Part shown: one piece after another, positions 1 to 12,938 of the stretch
How the letters are laid out: every line of letters starts with the position of its first letter
Position numbering within the stretch: position 1 is the first letter of the stretch
Assembly (NCBI RefSeq): GCF_000004075.3
Contig: NC_026660.2
Coordinates: 3,906,001 to 3,970,000, forward strand
Reading direction: 5' to 3'
From: Cucumis sativus
Taxonomy: Eukaryota > Streptophyta > Magnoliopsida > Cucurbitales > Cucurbitaceae
Length of the DNA: 64,000 nt
The notes under the pieces: generated by a model
What the model was told of the DNA's origin: nothing
Seen by the model: the letters and a program-made list of their open reading frames with translations, nothing else
Database searches by the model: none
Translations under genes and position numbers: made by a program

Positions 1-1400
1 TCTATAGTTTTTTTCGGTTATATTCAATAATCAATATGATGTTCCATGAAATGGAATTAGATGATGTGCACAATGTATTTAATAATTATGAAATATAATC
101 AATATTCTTTACCATATTTGAAAGCAATAAAGAAAACAAAAACTATTGTCCACATAAAATAATGAAATTTAAAGTGACTTTTTTCCTTTTTATTTTTGTG
201 AAAGTTACATTTTATTAATATTTTTTTCGTACAAAAATTGCAATAATAAAATATTGAAGAGAAAAGTAATTTATTTTAACTATATAATTAAAACATATTA
301 AAATACAAGGAAAATTAGTTTAGATGAAAAAACTCTTGAAAATATTTACATATAACAAACATCACGTGATAGTCTATCTTGATTTATTATAATACATGGT
401 AGATAGATTTTGGTATTTTAGTATAATTCGTAAATATTTTGGTATATTCTTTATATTTAAAAATTTAATTTAAATGTTAAGCGTATGAAAACTAATTAAT
501 ATTAAAAATAAGATTCCTATGGTGATGTATTTGATTATTTCGTTTTCAATAATCATACTTTACTTTCTATGTGGTTCTTTTTTTTTCTCTTAAAAAAGGT
601 TTAGAGAATTTTTAGTTGATATAATGTAATTATTTTAATAATATTCTTTTGTAAAATGAGTTGGAAAGTTATCTCATATTATTTTTTAATACCTAATGAC
701 TACCACTAGTTAAGATAATTTTAAATTTCAAATGCTAATTAAAAATTAAATAAAACTTAAATGGTCAAACATGTTACTTTTCAAAAGTTAAAGGATTTAA
801 TATAAATAAACTTTATTTTATTTTAAAAAATTAGGTTATAGTTAGGAATCACATAATATTTGATTTTCGAAAAAAGAATTTAAATCTCAAAAAATATCTT
901 AATTTTCTTTTGCCCAAATGAAAAAAATGATTTCACATCTAATAATTAATTAATCAAGCTTATTCAATTTTGTTTAATGATAATCAATTGGCTTTTAAAA
1001 ATTAAGTATATGAATCTCACTTTCAATCATTGTTTGAAGTTTTTAAAAAACTAAAGTCAAATTTTGAGAATTAATATTTTTTTTAAAAAAATTTGTTTTT
1101 GTTTTTATAAATTTGGTAAACTTCAAATTTGGTGCTTATTTTTATTTTTAAAATAGACTTAACTTTCAAAAAGAAAAATGGAGGTTTTAGTTTTTTAAAA
1201 ACCAACTGTATAAATATACCATTTTTATCTCTATTTTTTTTCATAAGCCTATCTATGAATGATATCAAAATTGAATGAAAGTTTTAGTAAGTAATTATTA
1301 TTATTTTAGAATTTTAGAAAGTAATTTGAGATAATAATAATGGGCCGAAAGGAATGGAAGCCCAAGAGAGCGGCCCAATGTATTGATTGAAAAATGAAAA
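1..1400. other. AT-rich intergenic region
   Basis: No coding exon is recognisable here; the only open frame over 60 codons is low-complexity. Around 360-430 there is a short piece of the gatagtctatc-type dispersed repeat seen elsewhere in the window. The last part, with 'gcccaagagagcggcccaatg' near 1360-1380, is less AT-rich and probably belongs to the promoter of the SUN gene. No convincing TATA box was seen. Confidence 0.6.
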
Positions 1401-1713
1401 GGGGTGAGTTTGGTTTGCATTCCCCCCGATGCGTCGGTTAATTTAATTCAGTTTTTATGCATTCAATTTTAACAATCTTTTGTTTGATGTTTTTTCTCGA
1501 TTCGGAAAAATCAAAATTCTTTCTGCCACCCTCTACTTTCCATCCACTTCTCCCTCCCAAATTCCTTTCTTTCTTTTCAGAAATTTCAAATTTCTCACTA
1601 AACACAGGCGATCCTCTTTCCTTCAATCCTCTTATTTTCTTCAATTTTGATCTTCACTGTTCTTAGGGCTTCTTCCTTCTTGCCTTTGCGTTTCTGGTCC
1701 GGGTTTTGAGGAA

Positions 1714-4700
1714 ATGTCGGCTTCGACCGTCTCCATAACGGCGAATCCGGCGACGCGGAGGAGGCCGGTTTTAGCCTCGGAGAAGAAAGGGGCCAGTTTT
1801 GAATTGTTGGCCACTGATGGGCTTAACCCTCTTTCTAATACTGCTACTCTTGGGACTGTTGGTGCCGCCGATGACAAACTTGCCGGTGCTAATGGTAGGG
1901 ATATGAGTCATCATTCCATTAGGGGTGAGGTTGTTCTTGAGCGGTCTTCTAGGGATCCAATTCAGATCAAGAAAGCTGTTGCTAATTCTACCATTTCCCC
2001 GCGGCGGAGTAGAAAGGTAATTACGAAGCCGGAGAAGCCTCGATGGGTAACTATTGTTAGCGTTCTTACGAAGAATGGTGTTCTCTTGTTGGTTCTTTTG
2101 GGGTTGGCTCAAATGGTTAGAAAACTAGCCCTAAAATCTGGTGAAGGAGAGGTGGGAAATCAGATGGGGTTTTCGGAAGTCGAGGGACGGATTGCGGAAG
2201 TTGAAGCACTTTTGAAGACCACTAGTAAGATGCTTCAGGTGCAGGTGGAGGTCGTTGATCGGAAGATTGAGAATGAGGTTGGGGGATTGAGAAGAGAAGT
2301 TAACAAGAAGATTGACGAGAAAACTGCTGATCTTGATAGCGGTTTGAAGAAGCTGGAGAACAAGGGGGAAGAATTGGAAAGGTCTTTGAGCGAGTTGAAG
2401 ACTGGGGATTGGTTGTCCAAGCAAGAATTTGATAAAATTTATGAGGAATTGAAGAAGACTAAAAATGGTGAATTTGATGAGCAGCGATTTGCGAATTTGG
2501 ATGAAATTAGGGCATCTGCAAGGGAGATGATTGAGAGGGAGATTCAGAAGCATGCTGCTGATGGGCTTGGTAGGGTGGATTATGCTGTTGCTTCTGGTGG
2601 GGCAATGGTTGTAAAGCATTCGGATCCATATAGAGGAAGGACAAGTAATTGGTTTTTGAAAAATGTGAGGAATGGTGTTCACAGTGATGCAGATAAGCTG
2701 CTAAAACCTAGCTTTGGGGAGCCCGGGCAGTGCTTCGCCTTGAAAGGAAGTAGTGGGTTTGTTCAAATTAGGCTGCGGGCAGCAATTGTTCCAGAAGCTA
2801 TTACTTTGGAGCATGTTGCTAAGGTGATATTTCTACATCTTAGAATTGTTTTCTGTTCAAAGTTTTTGTTTTAATGTCCAAATACGTGTTTTTATACAGT
2901 AAATATTTATATTTGACAATCGACGAAGTATGTATGAGCATCTGTTAGTGGGTGCTACTCGGCGTCTGATTAAAAAAAAAAACACTAATTGGATTGTGTA
3001 TTTTGTATATTTTTTTCTAATAGATATATTAGCCTGCTCATTCCCTTCCATTTTTGTTCCCTTTTTCTTTACTAAAACAAGTTCTGTCAACAGACCGCAT
3101 AGTTTAAATGAGGGTCGAATTTAGTCATCAGTTATGTTTTATTCAAGCGTGGGACTTATGAAACATATTTTCTAGGAGGGGGATGAGAGATATATTTTCT
3201 TAACGTAGGAGACGTATTTTGTTCAAGTTTGTGAAATTTGTATTCGGTATCTGCGCACTATTGCCTTATGCGACAAGTCAGGTTGCAGTGTTCGTATACT
3301 AATCTTTGTGAGATGTATATCGGAAAGGATTGACCTTGGGGGCAGTTGGTTGACTTTTATTGGTCATTTTGGAATTATAGGTAGAGAAGGTCTAAAATTA
3401 TTTTGATTTGGAGAGGGCTATGCAATTTTAGAATGTCGTACAAAGGTATCTTCTCTTTTTATGTTCAGTACATATGAGTCTGGGACATGCTTTTAGACAC
3501 CTACCTATTTTAGAAGGGGAGATGGGGGTGAGGATTGAAGATAGGCTATCTTCTTTCTTCTAATTTTATAATACTCTTCAATGGTGTGATGTGTCTAAGA
3601 AAAGGAAAACACTACAAATATCCTTGACTAAAACTCCAACGCTGCCGTAGACCTCTAGAGTTTTTCAAGGAGAATTTGAAAACATTATTTGTCTCCTCTG
3701 AATGTATAATCCCCAAGTCTTGGCATAATACATTTGTTTAAGAGACTTTCACCCATCCCTCAATTTGTGGCAAAAAAGCAATTGAAACAAATTACTCGGT
3801 CAAGTATGTTGATTGCACCAGTAATAGTTTAAAGGCTAAAGATACCTCCCTCCAAATTGCTTGGAGAAGTTACATACCAAGAGAGATTCTTGGCCCCAGT
3901 TACTTTTCATTCTTTAATCTTTATACATTTGCCTTATGATTGGTAGACAAGGGTGTGCTTAGGGTTTTCTTTTTTAATGTGATCGGGATTTAGGAGTATT
4001 GCTCTTTTCATGGTTTAATATTTTCCACTTGTTGAGCTGCTTTGATAGTGCTCAAGTGTGATTGTAGTTAATATCTGTTAGATTAGTTTTAATCAAGTTG
4101 TCTTTGTTTTATTTTTTGTATTTCGATTTTGAGAAGCAGAATAGACTTTCATTCAAAAATTAATTAGCTGAACAAAAGTCAAAACAACCAAGGGGCAAAG
4201 GGATAAGGCATCCCTTTTCCTCGAGGATAGTGGGAGTAATTACGAAAGGAAAACAAAAATTGTTGGGCACTCCAATTAGAGGCGGTAAATGATTACAAAA
4301 ATAGGCTAGAGAAGTATTCATATCTAAGAATACTCTTGAATTTCTTTCCCGTTTTAGCCAAGGAGAACGGCCCTTGATAGATTAATCCGAAGCACTTTAG
4401 CTTTTTCTTTGAACCAACATTCAAATGAAGGTTCTGCCGTCCAATTCCCCAATTGCTTCAGTTTACAACCCCTAAAAGCAAACAGCTTGCCGTAATGGTT
4501 CAACAAGCTACAAACTCACAATGCAGTAGGCGGTACGAGAGATATTCTCACTTCTGCTGCACATTACACAAACCTGGGAGAAATGCCAGGATTAGGATTC
4601 CTTTTCTGAATTTTGCTCACAGAGTTGATACTTCCAAGGGATGCTGTCCGCATAAAGAAATTTATTCAAAATCCTTCTTTCTGTTGAAGGACTACCAAAA

Positions 4701-6905
4701 CCAACTTTACTGAGAAAATACGCTACATATCCAACTTTCAAAGTAAAATTTCATCCACTTAAGCAGGTCTAACTGGTTCCAACAAGTTGGTTTTGTTTCT
4801 TTCAAATGATGTACTTTATGGAAACTAATTAAGGATAGAGAAATTCAGTTCATAAGATTCTAGTTCAGTGGAGTTTGCATGGGAGCAAAGATCTTCTAAA
4901 CCTGGGTTCTTTATTTATCCACTACACATCTTGCATAACCACCCAATCAACGCCTGTGTGTAAACTTGTGGAAGCGGCTAACATTGCATCATCTATCATG
5001 GTAAAGCAGACATACCATGAAGATGAATAGAGCCCTTACTCATACCATTGGAGATGGTTGTTCTTACTTAAATACATATGATCATCCTCTTATCTAGCTA
5101 ATATGGAACTTTGGTTGTATTCTCAACAAAGCTCCCCTTGAACAAAGTACAACCTCGAATCTCCTCTCAAACAGTCATCTCTTCAAATTACATTTGAATA
5201 TATTACTTTTAACCAAGTTAATTCCTCACCAGAGGATACTGCCGGTTCAAGTGCTCCACCATGAATGCACTATGACTACATTGAATTTGAGGCTTGTTAA
5301 TTTCTTTGTTTCTCACTGGAGGAATTTATTTTTTTCCATGAGGGTTTTCTATTGACACAGCTAAGTTAGGAGTATGACTTTGATACCACTTATTGGGGAC
5401 AACAACCCGCCAAACATCTACACAATAGTATAATATTGTCCACTTTGCACATCATGGGTTACGGTACCATGTTAAATTGAGATTGACCCATAAGCTTAAA
5501 TGATGGGTAAGGTAAATTTAATATCATATAATCGAACAAAATGTTTTACTCCCCTAGGGACTTGCAAGTCAGTATGTATGACTTAAAAATAATCTACTTT
5601 TGTTGAAACTTGAAATTAATTGAGTACCAGTCAATAATTTTTTGGTTGAGTTAGCAGGTGAATTGAGTCTAAGTCGCTTCATTGGGTTTGTATTGTGTCC
5701 TGTGAATGGAAATGGAATTTTGAAGACACATTACTTTGTTTGGAAATAGGTCACCTTTTGTCCAATGGACCAATACTATTGGTGGTTGATGAATAAGTTA
5801 ATTGCCAATCTAAATGCCCTTCACCTACTTCCATTATCAAATATATAGATATACTTCATTTTCTTTTTTTTCTTTTTTTTCGTTCTCACTCTTTATTTAT
5901 TTATTATTACTATTATTTTGGTTTTGTTTTCTTCTCTTTAAATATCAAAACTATAGGCAGAGACTTTATGAAAAGGGTGCTCCCTGGGCTTATTTTTTGT
6001 TTTTTTTTTTTCCTCAATGAAAGTTGTTTTCATTAAAATACATAAAGAAATAAAGAAAGCAGGCTAGATACATTTCTGATCCGCAAGAACATTTGAGCTT
6101 TTCAAAGCTGTTCCCATTAATTGAATCAAAGTTTAGTTGTTCATAGTAATGGTGGTGAACTCTCAATTTTTGCCCCTGTCCTGCCCCCGACTTATCTATA
6201 CAAGGAGGTGCATATTGAGAGTATTGACAATAGAAAGAAGAAAATGGTGCAAAAGATTAGGTCAAATGGCTTATGAAGTTAAGTGGGCATTGGGAGGTGA
6301 CCTGAAACGAAAATTTAAAACATCAATGGTGCAAATGTTGGGCCAGATAGCTGCTCAAGTGGTTAAATAGCGTTTTGTAGTTTGTTGATATTTGGATTGA
6401 AGTTTATTTTGCCAGCTTCTTCTTTGCCTGCTTAAATTCGTATTTTGTGTGATGGATGGGTCTGGGATTTTAGTTACATGTATTATTAGTTTCGTACATC
6501 ATACCACCGTGCAATTTCTTGCTTTTTTCCATCTTGGATATGGTTTGCCTGACCAATTTTTTCACTAATATTCCTTCACAATTGACTTTTCTGGAACAGA
6601 GTGTAGCATTTGATAGAACATCCGCGCCGAAGGATTGCAGGGTATCTGGATGGTTTCAAGGGAAAAATCCAAATTCAGCCATCAATGGTGAGAAGATGTT
6701 CCCGTTGGCCAAGTTTACATACGACCTCGAGAAGAGCAATGCCCAGACATTCGACGTGGTGGATACAACAGGCTCTGGTCTCGTTGACATGATCCGATTA
6801 GATTTCTCATCCAACCATGGAAATCCATCCCACACTTGCATCTATCGCATGAGAGTTCACGGTCACGAACCGTATTCGGTTTCTATGATGGCGATACAGT
6901 CATGA
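1714..6905 (+). CDS. SUN1: SUN-domain protein, inner nuclear envelope (AtSUN1/SUN2-like)
   Basis: Coding exons 1714-2823 and 6600-6905 join in phase 0 (AAG|gtgata ... gaacag|AGTGTA) and give 471 residues, the usual length of the plant classical SUN proteins. An N-terminal nucleoplasmic part contains a basic stretch SPRRSRK (95-101). One hydrophobic membrane segment lies at about 111-134, then a charged coiled coil at about 155-280. The C-terminal SUN domain runs from about 295 to the end, with VASGGAMVVKHSDPY in exon 1 and GWFQGKNP, FTYDLEKS and YRMRVHGHEPYSV in exon 2. SUN proteins span the inner nuclear membrane and bind KASH partners in the perinuclear space to form the LINC bridge, which shapes nuclei and moves meiotic chromosomes. 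The intron splits the SUN domain. SUN1 against SUN2 cannot be settled from sequence alone. Confidence 0.93.
2824..6599 (+). other. Long intron of the SUN gene
   Basis: The intron is 3776 nt, bounded by gt at 2824 and ag at 6598-6599, and is much longer than any other intron in this window. It contains a degenerate non-LTR retrotransposon piece on the opposite strand near 4330-4720 and long T tracts near 5860-5945 and 6000-6012. Retroelement insertion probably explains its size. Confidence 0.75.
4330..4720 (-). mobile_element. LINE remnant with zf-RVT-like (zinc-binding reverse transcriptase) coding scraps
   Basis: The minus strand gives broken frames reading RNPNPGISPRFV, then after a frameshift VMCSRSENIS, then LLHCEFVAC. 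Order and spacing match the Cys/His region at the C-terminal end of plant LINE polyproteins (pattern P-S-x-C-x-x-C-...-H-x-x-x-H-C). Stops and frameshifts show it is dead. Boundaries are approximate. It lies inside the SUN intron, antisense to the gene. Confidence 0.55.
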
Positions 6906-7236
6906 TGATGGATGGGCTGCAACCAGCTTGTATTGGGCGCCAAGTTTGTACTATCCTTGTAATTGTTACATTCCCTGTTCTTCTTATTCTTTATATAGAA
7001 CACCCCCATAGCCCTCACACTTAGAGAATGTTTTTGGTTAGTGGGCACAGGTGTTGTTGTTTCCTTTACTTTTAACTTCATCTTCTTTTGTTTTTCCTCT
7101 CAAGGCATTTTGTAAACAGATTAAATTTGTGGGGTTATGGATTTTTTTGACTGTGCAGTGCAGGCTTGTTGGTTCTTTAAGTTTCTCAGTGTGTTCTAAT
7201 TTTTTTCCTCTGTTGGTTCTTTGAATGAGTCTTTGT

Positions 7237-7240
<4 letters not shown>

Positions 7241-7271
<31 letters not shown>
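7241..7271. repeat. (CT)n microsatellite
   Basis: Fifteen uninterrupted CT units, about 340 bp after the SUN stop codon; possibly within the 3' UTR. Confidence 0.95.
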
Positions 7272-7272
<1 letters not shown>

Positions 7273-8514
7273 ACCATTAATAATTAGACAAAATTAAGTT
7301 GTGTTTGCTAACCGTTTTATTTTTTGTTTTGATTTTAAAGATTTGGCATAATTCGTCTCATGCTGTTACAATGATATGCATCACTACCTTTTTCAATTAC
7401 AAGAGTATATTGTTAGAAGGTATCTTGTGTATTGTTGTTGGAAATGATTATGGTTAAGCTTTTGAAATAACTTTTCTTCTAAGGTATATTGTAGTTATAA
7501 TTGCTATATCTATGCATATAATTGCTATATCTAGGAAAGACTCCCTGCAAGAGTATCCAATCATTTTTTTTACTTGGAAAATGGTTTAGTACACAAAGTT
7601 GATGAGTACATAAATGTTTTATGTTAAATTATACAAAATATCCTTAACTTTTCAAACTTTCAATCATAACTTGTGCCATTGAAACTCTAAAAGTTGTTCC
7701 AAAGTATCTTTTAATCTCAAAGTAAAGGATGAAAATCGACCTGAAAGTTAATGTGAAAAATTAGAACACGTTTATAATATTATTTATGAGTATAAGAAGT
7801 TCATATTTGTTGTACGGTTTTCTTTTAGTTAACTTATTTGTCCAATCAACTTTTACAATATGTTCTAAAAAATATCACATAGTGCTTGCAACATTAGTTC
7901 ATGTGAGTGATGTCATAAACAATGTCGGGTATTGATTCTCGTGTCAATTTTCATTATATTCCAAATATGAATTTTTTAAAACTTTTGTTCCTTTAAAGTT
8001 TTACAATAATTTTATTTCAAAATGATTACTCATTCTTCCGTTCTTAAAATGAAGGTTAAACAACTTAGTTTGACAAGTAAATAATATTTCTTAAAACAAT
8101 TTTTTTATTTGTTTGAATCTCTACTAAATCAAAGTAACTAAGAAGCTACCAAATTAGAATTAAAAATAGTGTTTTAAAGTCAAGTGAAGTAGTTAATTAA
8201 GAATCTGTTAGTATATACAAAGATTGAGTCAATCATAAAGCTAATATATTCTAGCTTTAGACAAACGCTATACATCAAACAGTTATGCAAACACATTTGT
8301 AATCAACTAATTCTTTTCTTTTTTTTTGTGTAAGTTGAAGGCATGCATCATCAACTTTAGGTTACACTTACTGCAAACTTGCCCTAAAAAAGGCATTCTC
8401 TTATATCAAAGAATCTCCTTCTTTGGTTTGTTTATGTTTATGTTTCCCATTATATATATATAATATTAAAAACCCATCAAAAGGAACACTTATTATACTG
8501 TTTTCAAACATTCT

Positions 8515-8523
8515 TATAAATAG
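8515..8523 (+). promoter_or_regulatory. Candidate TATA box without an assigned gene
   Basis: TATAAATAG is followed about 30 bp later by pyrimidine-rich sequence (cacattctctctttg), as expected of a plant core promoter. Downstream are a (TG)n(GA)n tract and an 18-codon ORF beginning ATGGCTTCC near 8668 that reads MASLYLWISQCFSLLFSL before a stop. No larger protein could be joined to it. Confidence 0.35.
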
Positions 8524-8571
8524 TTGAGGGCCACATTCTCTCTTTGATGAATAGAATAATACATAAGAAAA

Positions 8572-8599
8572 TGTGTGTGTGTGTGTGAGAGAGAGAGAG
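8572..8599. repeat. (TG)n(GA)n compound microsatellite
   Basis: An alternating TG run to about 8587 is followed directly by a GA run to about 8599. It lies 50 bp downstream of the TATAAATAG candidate. Confidence 0.95.
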
Positions 8600-8869
8600 T
8601 GGTTTCTTCTAAGCAAAGAAGAACAAATAAAGCAAAAAACAACTCTTTTTTCTTTCTTAAGAAAATAATGGCTTCCCTTTATTTATGGATCTCTCAATGC
8701 TTTTCTCTTCTCTTTAGCTTGTGAATGAGGCAAACATTAACCCAACATTTTGTTCCCCTCATGGTTTTAGCTTCTTATTTATTATGTAATTTATCCTTCT
8801 GTCTTGACCCCATTTTATATATATATATATAGTAGTAATTGTGTTTAGATGACGGAATTGTTGAAAAAT

Positions 8870-9010
8870 CTTTTTAAATATAGCAAAACGTCATCTTCTA
8901 GTGAAAAACATCTATAGGCAATGATAGTAAACAATAGTAGATATCTATTATTGTTATATTTATAAATAAGTTGTCTATATATTATTTATGATTTTTTAAA
9001 AAAAATAGAA
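8870..9010. repeat. Dispersed AT-rich 'tatagcaaa' repeat, copy
   Basis: Contains aaatatagcaaaa followed by gatagtaaacaatagtagatatctattattg and an AT-rich tail. The same word order (tatagcaaa, gatag/ctatc core, A/T run) recurs near 10900-11010, 20220-20410, 24880-25220 and 26390-26500. Confidence 0.4.
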
Positions 9011-10235
9011 AAAAATTAACTCTATTTACATTCCACAAAAATATTTTATCAAATGAATTTATTTTTTCATTCTTCTTCATATTTTTTTTTCTTTTAAATT
9101 AAGAATATTCTTTCCCATTTTTCACTTTAATTTGTTCTAGAATAATTTAAAGAGGAGGATGATGAAACAATGGGTAGATGGGATATATATTTTTTTCCAC
9201 ATCTTTTGAATAAGAATAAAGATTGTATAGGAAAAAAGGGTTTAGTTTTGTTTTATAATTTGGGAGTGAGAAAATAATGGGTTTCCCAACTTTCCACTAA
9301 ATAAGACAAGAATAAGAACATTTTTTTTATCCCTAAACTTTAGAATTTCAAGGTTCTATGAGATAAATATGTTTTCTTTTCAATCCTTTGTTGGCTTCCA
9401 TTTTCATTGTTGAGAATGTGTTTCCCAACTAATATATATATAGTTTGATTTGATTTATTTAGTTCTTATAGTACAAAAGTGGTAATGTATTTAATGATGA
9501 TCGTTATTTATAGTATCATGTTCTTTTTATTTTTTACATTCTATATATTTAAGAAATGTCGTCGAATTGGTATAGTCGTGTATCATTTGACATTTGAATA
9601 TTGTAGTTGTTTTTTCACTATTTTTTTCCCATTTTTATCTTTTAGATTTTTAAAACAAAGATAAATTTTAAAAATCTATTTATTTTAGAGTTTAGGGTTT
9701 ATCTTACTATTTAATAAGATGTTTTTAAATACAGTTAAATAAGTTAAATAATTTATAAACCCAACAAGATTTCACATATTAAAAAAGTTCATAAAAATAT
9801 TCATACCAATAAAATAGATGTGAAAGGATAAACATGAGAAACATGATAATTATTGAAAGTAATAAATAATAAAACAATTTTTTGTGTTGCAAATAGAGAA
9901 ACTCTCACTCAACAAATCCCTCAATTTCTTCCTTCTTGTTAATATTAATATAAAAGGGTTAACTTGTTTTTTGTCCATATTATGAACTATAATAATAAAA
10001 ATAAAAATAAGTATATGAAGGTTTATTATTAATAGAAATTAAAATTGTGTTATATTTTGTGATGAAAATATAGATGTCCAATTGGATGCAAAAGAGGAAA
10101 AGAATGATAGTGATCCAAAGAGAAAAATACAAAGAAAGTTTATTATGTGTTTGGTGTTTTGAAAAGAGTGATCAATTTCCTTATAAAACTATTCCAAAGA
10201 TTTAACTTTCTTTCTTTAGTTTAATAGCTGCCATG

Positions 10236-10296
10236 CACACACACACACACTTTCTATAGTGCTGCTGTGCTGCTGCTGCTGCGGCTGCTACTGCTA
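10236..10296. repeat. (CA)n and GCT-rich microsatellites
   Basis: A CA run at about 10236-10250 is followed, after tttctatagt, by gctgctgtgctgctgctgct and related GCT-rich sequence to about 10296. No reading frame in this stretch looks coding. Confidence 0.85.
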
Positions 10297-10899
10297 CATT
10301 CATTCATTCTCTTTCTAAATAAATCAAAATAACCAAAAGAAGAGTGTGTGTTTTTGTAAGTACAAATCTTTTAGGCTTTCATCTTTCATAGAACCATAAA
10401 TCTATTTAAGGAGCATATAATCCTTTTTAAAGTGCAATAATAACGGTAATGTTGTGACGATTTGAACTTCCAACCTCCAAAAGAAAAGAAACAAATAATA
10501 TCGTTGAGTCATTTAAAATTAATTTTTAAAGTTGATGTCATGTATTGGCATGCTTTTAATACTAAGGAATCATTCCTTTATAGAAATCATCTATTGTTCA
10601 TCTTTAAATCTAAAAGTTCTCTATTTATATATATTATTTAATCCCAATTAAAAGATAAACTCACTTTATTTTATCATACTTATATTAAATATACTCTTCA
10701 AAGTTTATTGAATTAAAGTTAGAAAATGAGAATAAACATTTAAAGAAGTTAAAAAATAATTTTTAATATTCTTTTAATCTTCCACATGTGTTTTGTGTTT
10801 TAAATTTAAGTATAATTCAACTAATTAAATTTCTTGGGGTTAAAAATTATATATATAATCGTGGTGTTTTCAACAGTGAGTATGATGAATAGCAATTTT

Positions 10900-11010
10900 A
10901 TGAATAATAATTTGAATATATAACAACATTTTTTTAAAAAAATACAAATATAGCAAAGTTTATAATCGAGTTTATGGTTTATTGATAGACCAATATTTAC
11001 TATATATTTA
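10900..11010. repeat. Dispersed AT-rich 'tatagcaaa' repeat, copy
   Basis: Contains acaaatatagcaaagttt, then a region with ttgatagaccaatatt. The layout matches the copy near 25080-25200, where ttggtctatcattaa is the inverted form of the same word. Confidence 0.4.
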
Positions 11011-11923
11011 ATTACTTTTGTCTCGTTACTATATTTACAACTATTTCAATTTTAATAAACTTGAGGTCCTTTTCAATGGTTTGTGTTACTCTATTTTACT
11101 CATGTTATTTTAGAAAGAATTACGTGAAACTTTTTTTACGGAGAAGTTGATTGGTTTTAAACTTATTTTAAGTTAGCTCACTAAAAAATTGTTCGAGAAC
11201 ATATAGTGTGAAAAAAAATAGTGTGGGTTTGATTTTTCAAGTTTTAGAAAAAAATACAAACTCTTGAATTTGTAAAATACTTCTTCTAAATAACCCTTAA
11301 ATTAATTTGATAATTAGTTAACTAAAAATGATAGGAAAGGTTGATTTGTAGTAATTTTATGTTAGTTCATTTATTTTATTAGTAATATTTTATTATTATT
11401 AATCTTTGTTTCTTATTTCTATTACCTTTCCAAAATCGGAGGAGATTTAAATTTGAAACCTACTAGTTTTCGACATCAATATATGTTAAGCTCCTGTTGA
11501 TACTTCGAATCATAATTTAAACTAGTTTTGATTGTACTTCTAATCCTGATTTGATATTAATTTTTGTTGACATGTATATTATTTTTTTATTAATATTTGT
11601 CACATTTTCACAAGTTAAAAATCGATATGAAAACTGTATCGTAAAAATATTTAAAAAATAAACAACAAAATGTCGTAAATTGATACAATTATTATTAGTT
11701 TGAGGTAAATTGATATTAATTAAAGGTATAAGTTTGATATAAAAGATAAAAAAAGATTAAAAGTAGAAGCAATAGAAAAAAATAGACGAAGTGAAAGTAC
11801 AAAGGGAAAAGAAAGGTGAAAACATGAACAAAATCCCAAAACAGACCACAACAAATAAAGAAAGAAAAAGTCCATGAAAGTATTGGCCAAATTAAAGAAT
11901 CTGAATTCCTACTTCAACAAAAT

Positions 11924-11933
11924 TATATATAAG
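11924..11933 (+). promoter_or_regulatory. TATA box of the 5-phosphatase gene
   Basis: TATATATAAG lies about 1 kb upstream of the first coding ATG. The transcript start would be near 11960. A leader intron probably lies between about 12220 and 12890, since a pyrimidine-rich stretch ending ttgtag stands just before the ATG exon. Confidence 0.55.
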
Positions 11934-12938
11934 GGCGAAAAAAGCAGTCCATTTAGTTGAGATTCACCAAAAACTTTGCAGTTTTCTCATTCATTCTTCT
12001 GTGTTAGTCTCATGAAACAGATCAGTTTCTTCTTTTGATGATGATTGTCTGAGCAAAATCATCATTTTGTTGATACCCATTTGAGTTTTCAATCAAAAGA
12101 GTTGTTCCTTTGCTATTTTACAATGAGCATTTGAAGAAATTTGATCAATAAAGCCTCTACCAACTACTGCTGGCAATGGAAGAAACTAACTCCCAAGTTC
12201 TCAACTTAGCGTTTCTTCAAAGGTGTTTTTGACCGTTTCTCGCTTTATTTTCCCGAGAAAATTCAACCATTTTCCTTCTTTGAACCGCAAATCGATTATC
12301 GATTTTAGTTTTAATTTTCCCCCTTTTTCTGTTCATCTATCTATGACTGTGCCCTCTTTTTGTCAATTTCAATGCGTTTTGGATTGGAACAGCAAGTTTC
12401 TCGGACTATTCCATTGAACATATAAGAAGACATTTTGTTCATTTCTTCTAGAGTCTCTAACATTCAATTTCAGGTTCTTTTCCAATTTTCTATGCTGGGA
12501 AAATGTTTCAAGTTCATTTTGTTTTCATTCTTCATATGTATGTATAATAGACATTGCTTCGACAGTTGACTTTCTCGTGAATATGAATAAGCCCCCACTT
12601 GTCAACATTGTCGTGGGTTTCCACTCTTTTCTTTTTAAATTTGATCAAATCTGTTTCTCTTATAACAAATCTTAATTCTGAGTTTTTGCTTCTTTTTGAG
12701 CTAATGTTCGTGTTTTCCTTGGATTTCTTGAGTTTTCTGTTTCATTGGATCATTGTTGTTCTGTTCTGTTCATTTTGGATGGCAACCGATTTGATTTTCT
12801 TGACATTCTTGACAGCGACATGAATTGTTTGTGATAATGTTACTTCCATTTATATTTACTTCGATTTTCTTTTTCTTTCTTTAGTTGTAGATCCTCGATT
12901 TGGGTCAGTGGCATTGATGAGAAATTGCAATATCAGCA

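Larger units (their letters stand above)
6906..11920. other. Gene-poor intergenic region
   Basis: No exon with recognisable coding content was found in about 5 kb. It contains the 3' flank of the SUN gene, a (CT)n tract, an isolated TATA-box candidate with downstream (TG)n(GA)n, (CA)n and GCT-rich microsatellites near 10236-10296, and AT-rich copies of the dispersed tatagcaaa repeat. Confidence 0.6.

Noticed and set aside
2131..2682. 183-codon minus-strand frame
   Set aside because: It lies entirely opposite SUN exon 1, whose plus-strand protein is clearly recognisable; this is a shadow frame.
8893..8900. ttctagtg as a right end for the CACTA terminus at 34566
   Set aside because: Only 8 bp match, it lies far upstream in the wrong relation, and it sits within another repeat.
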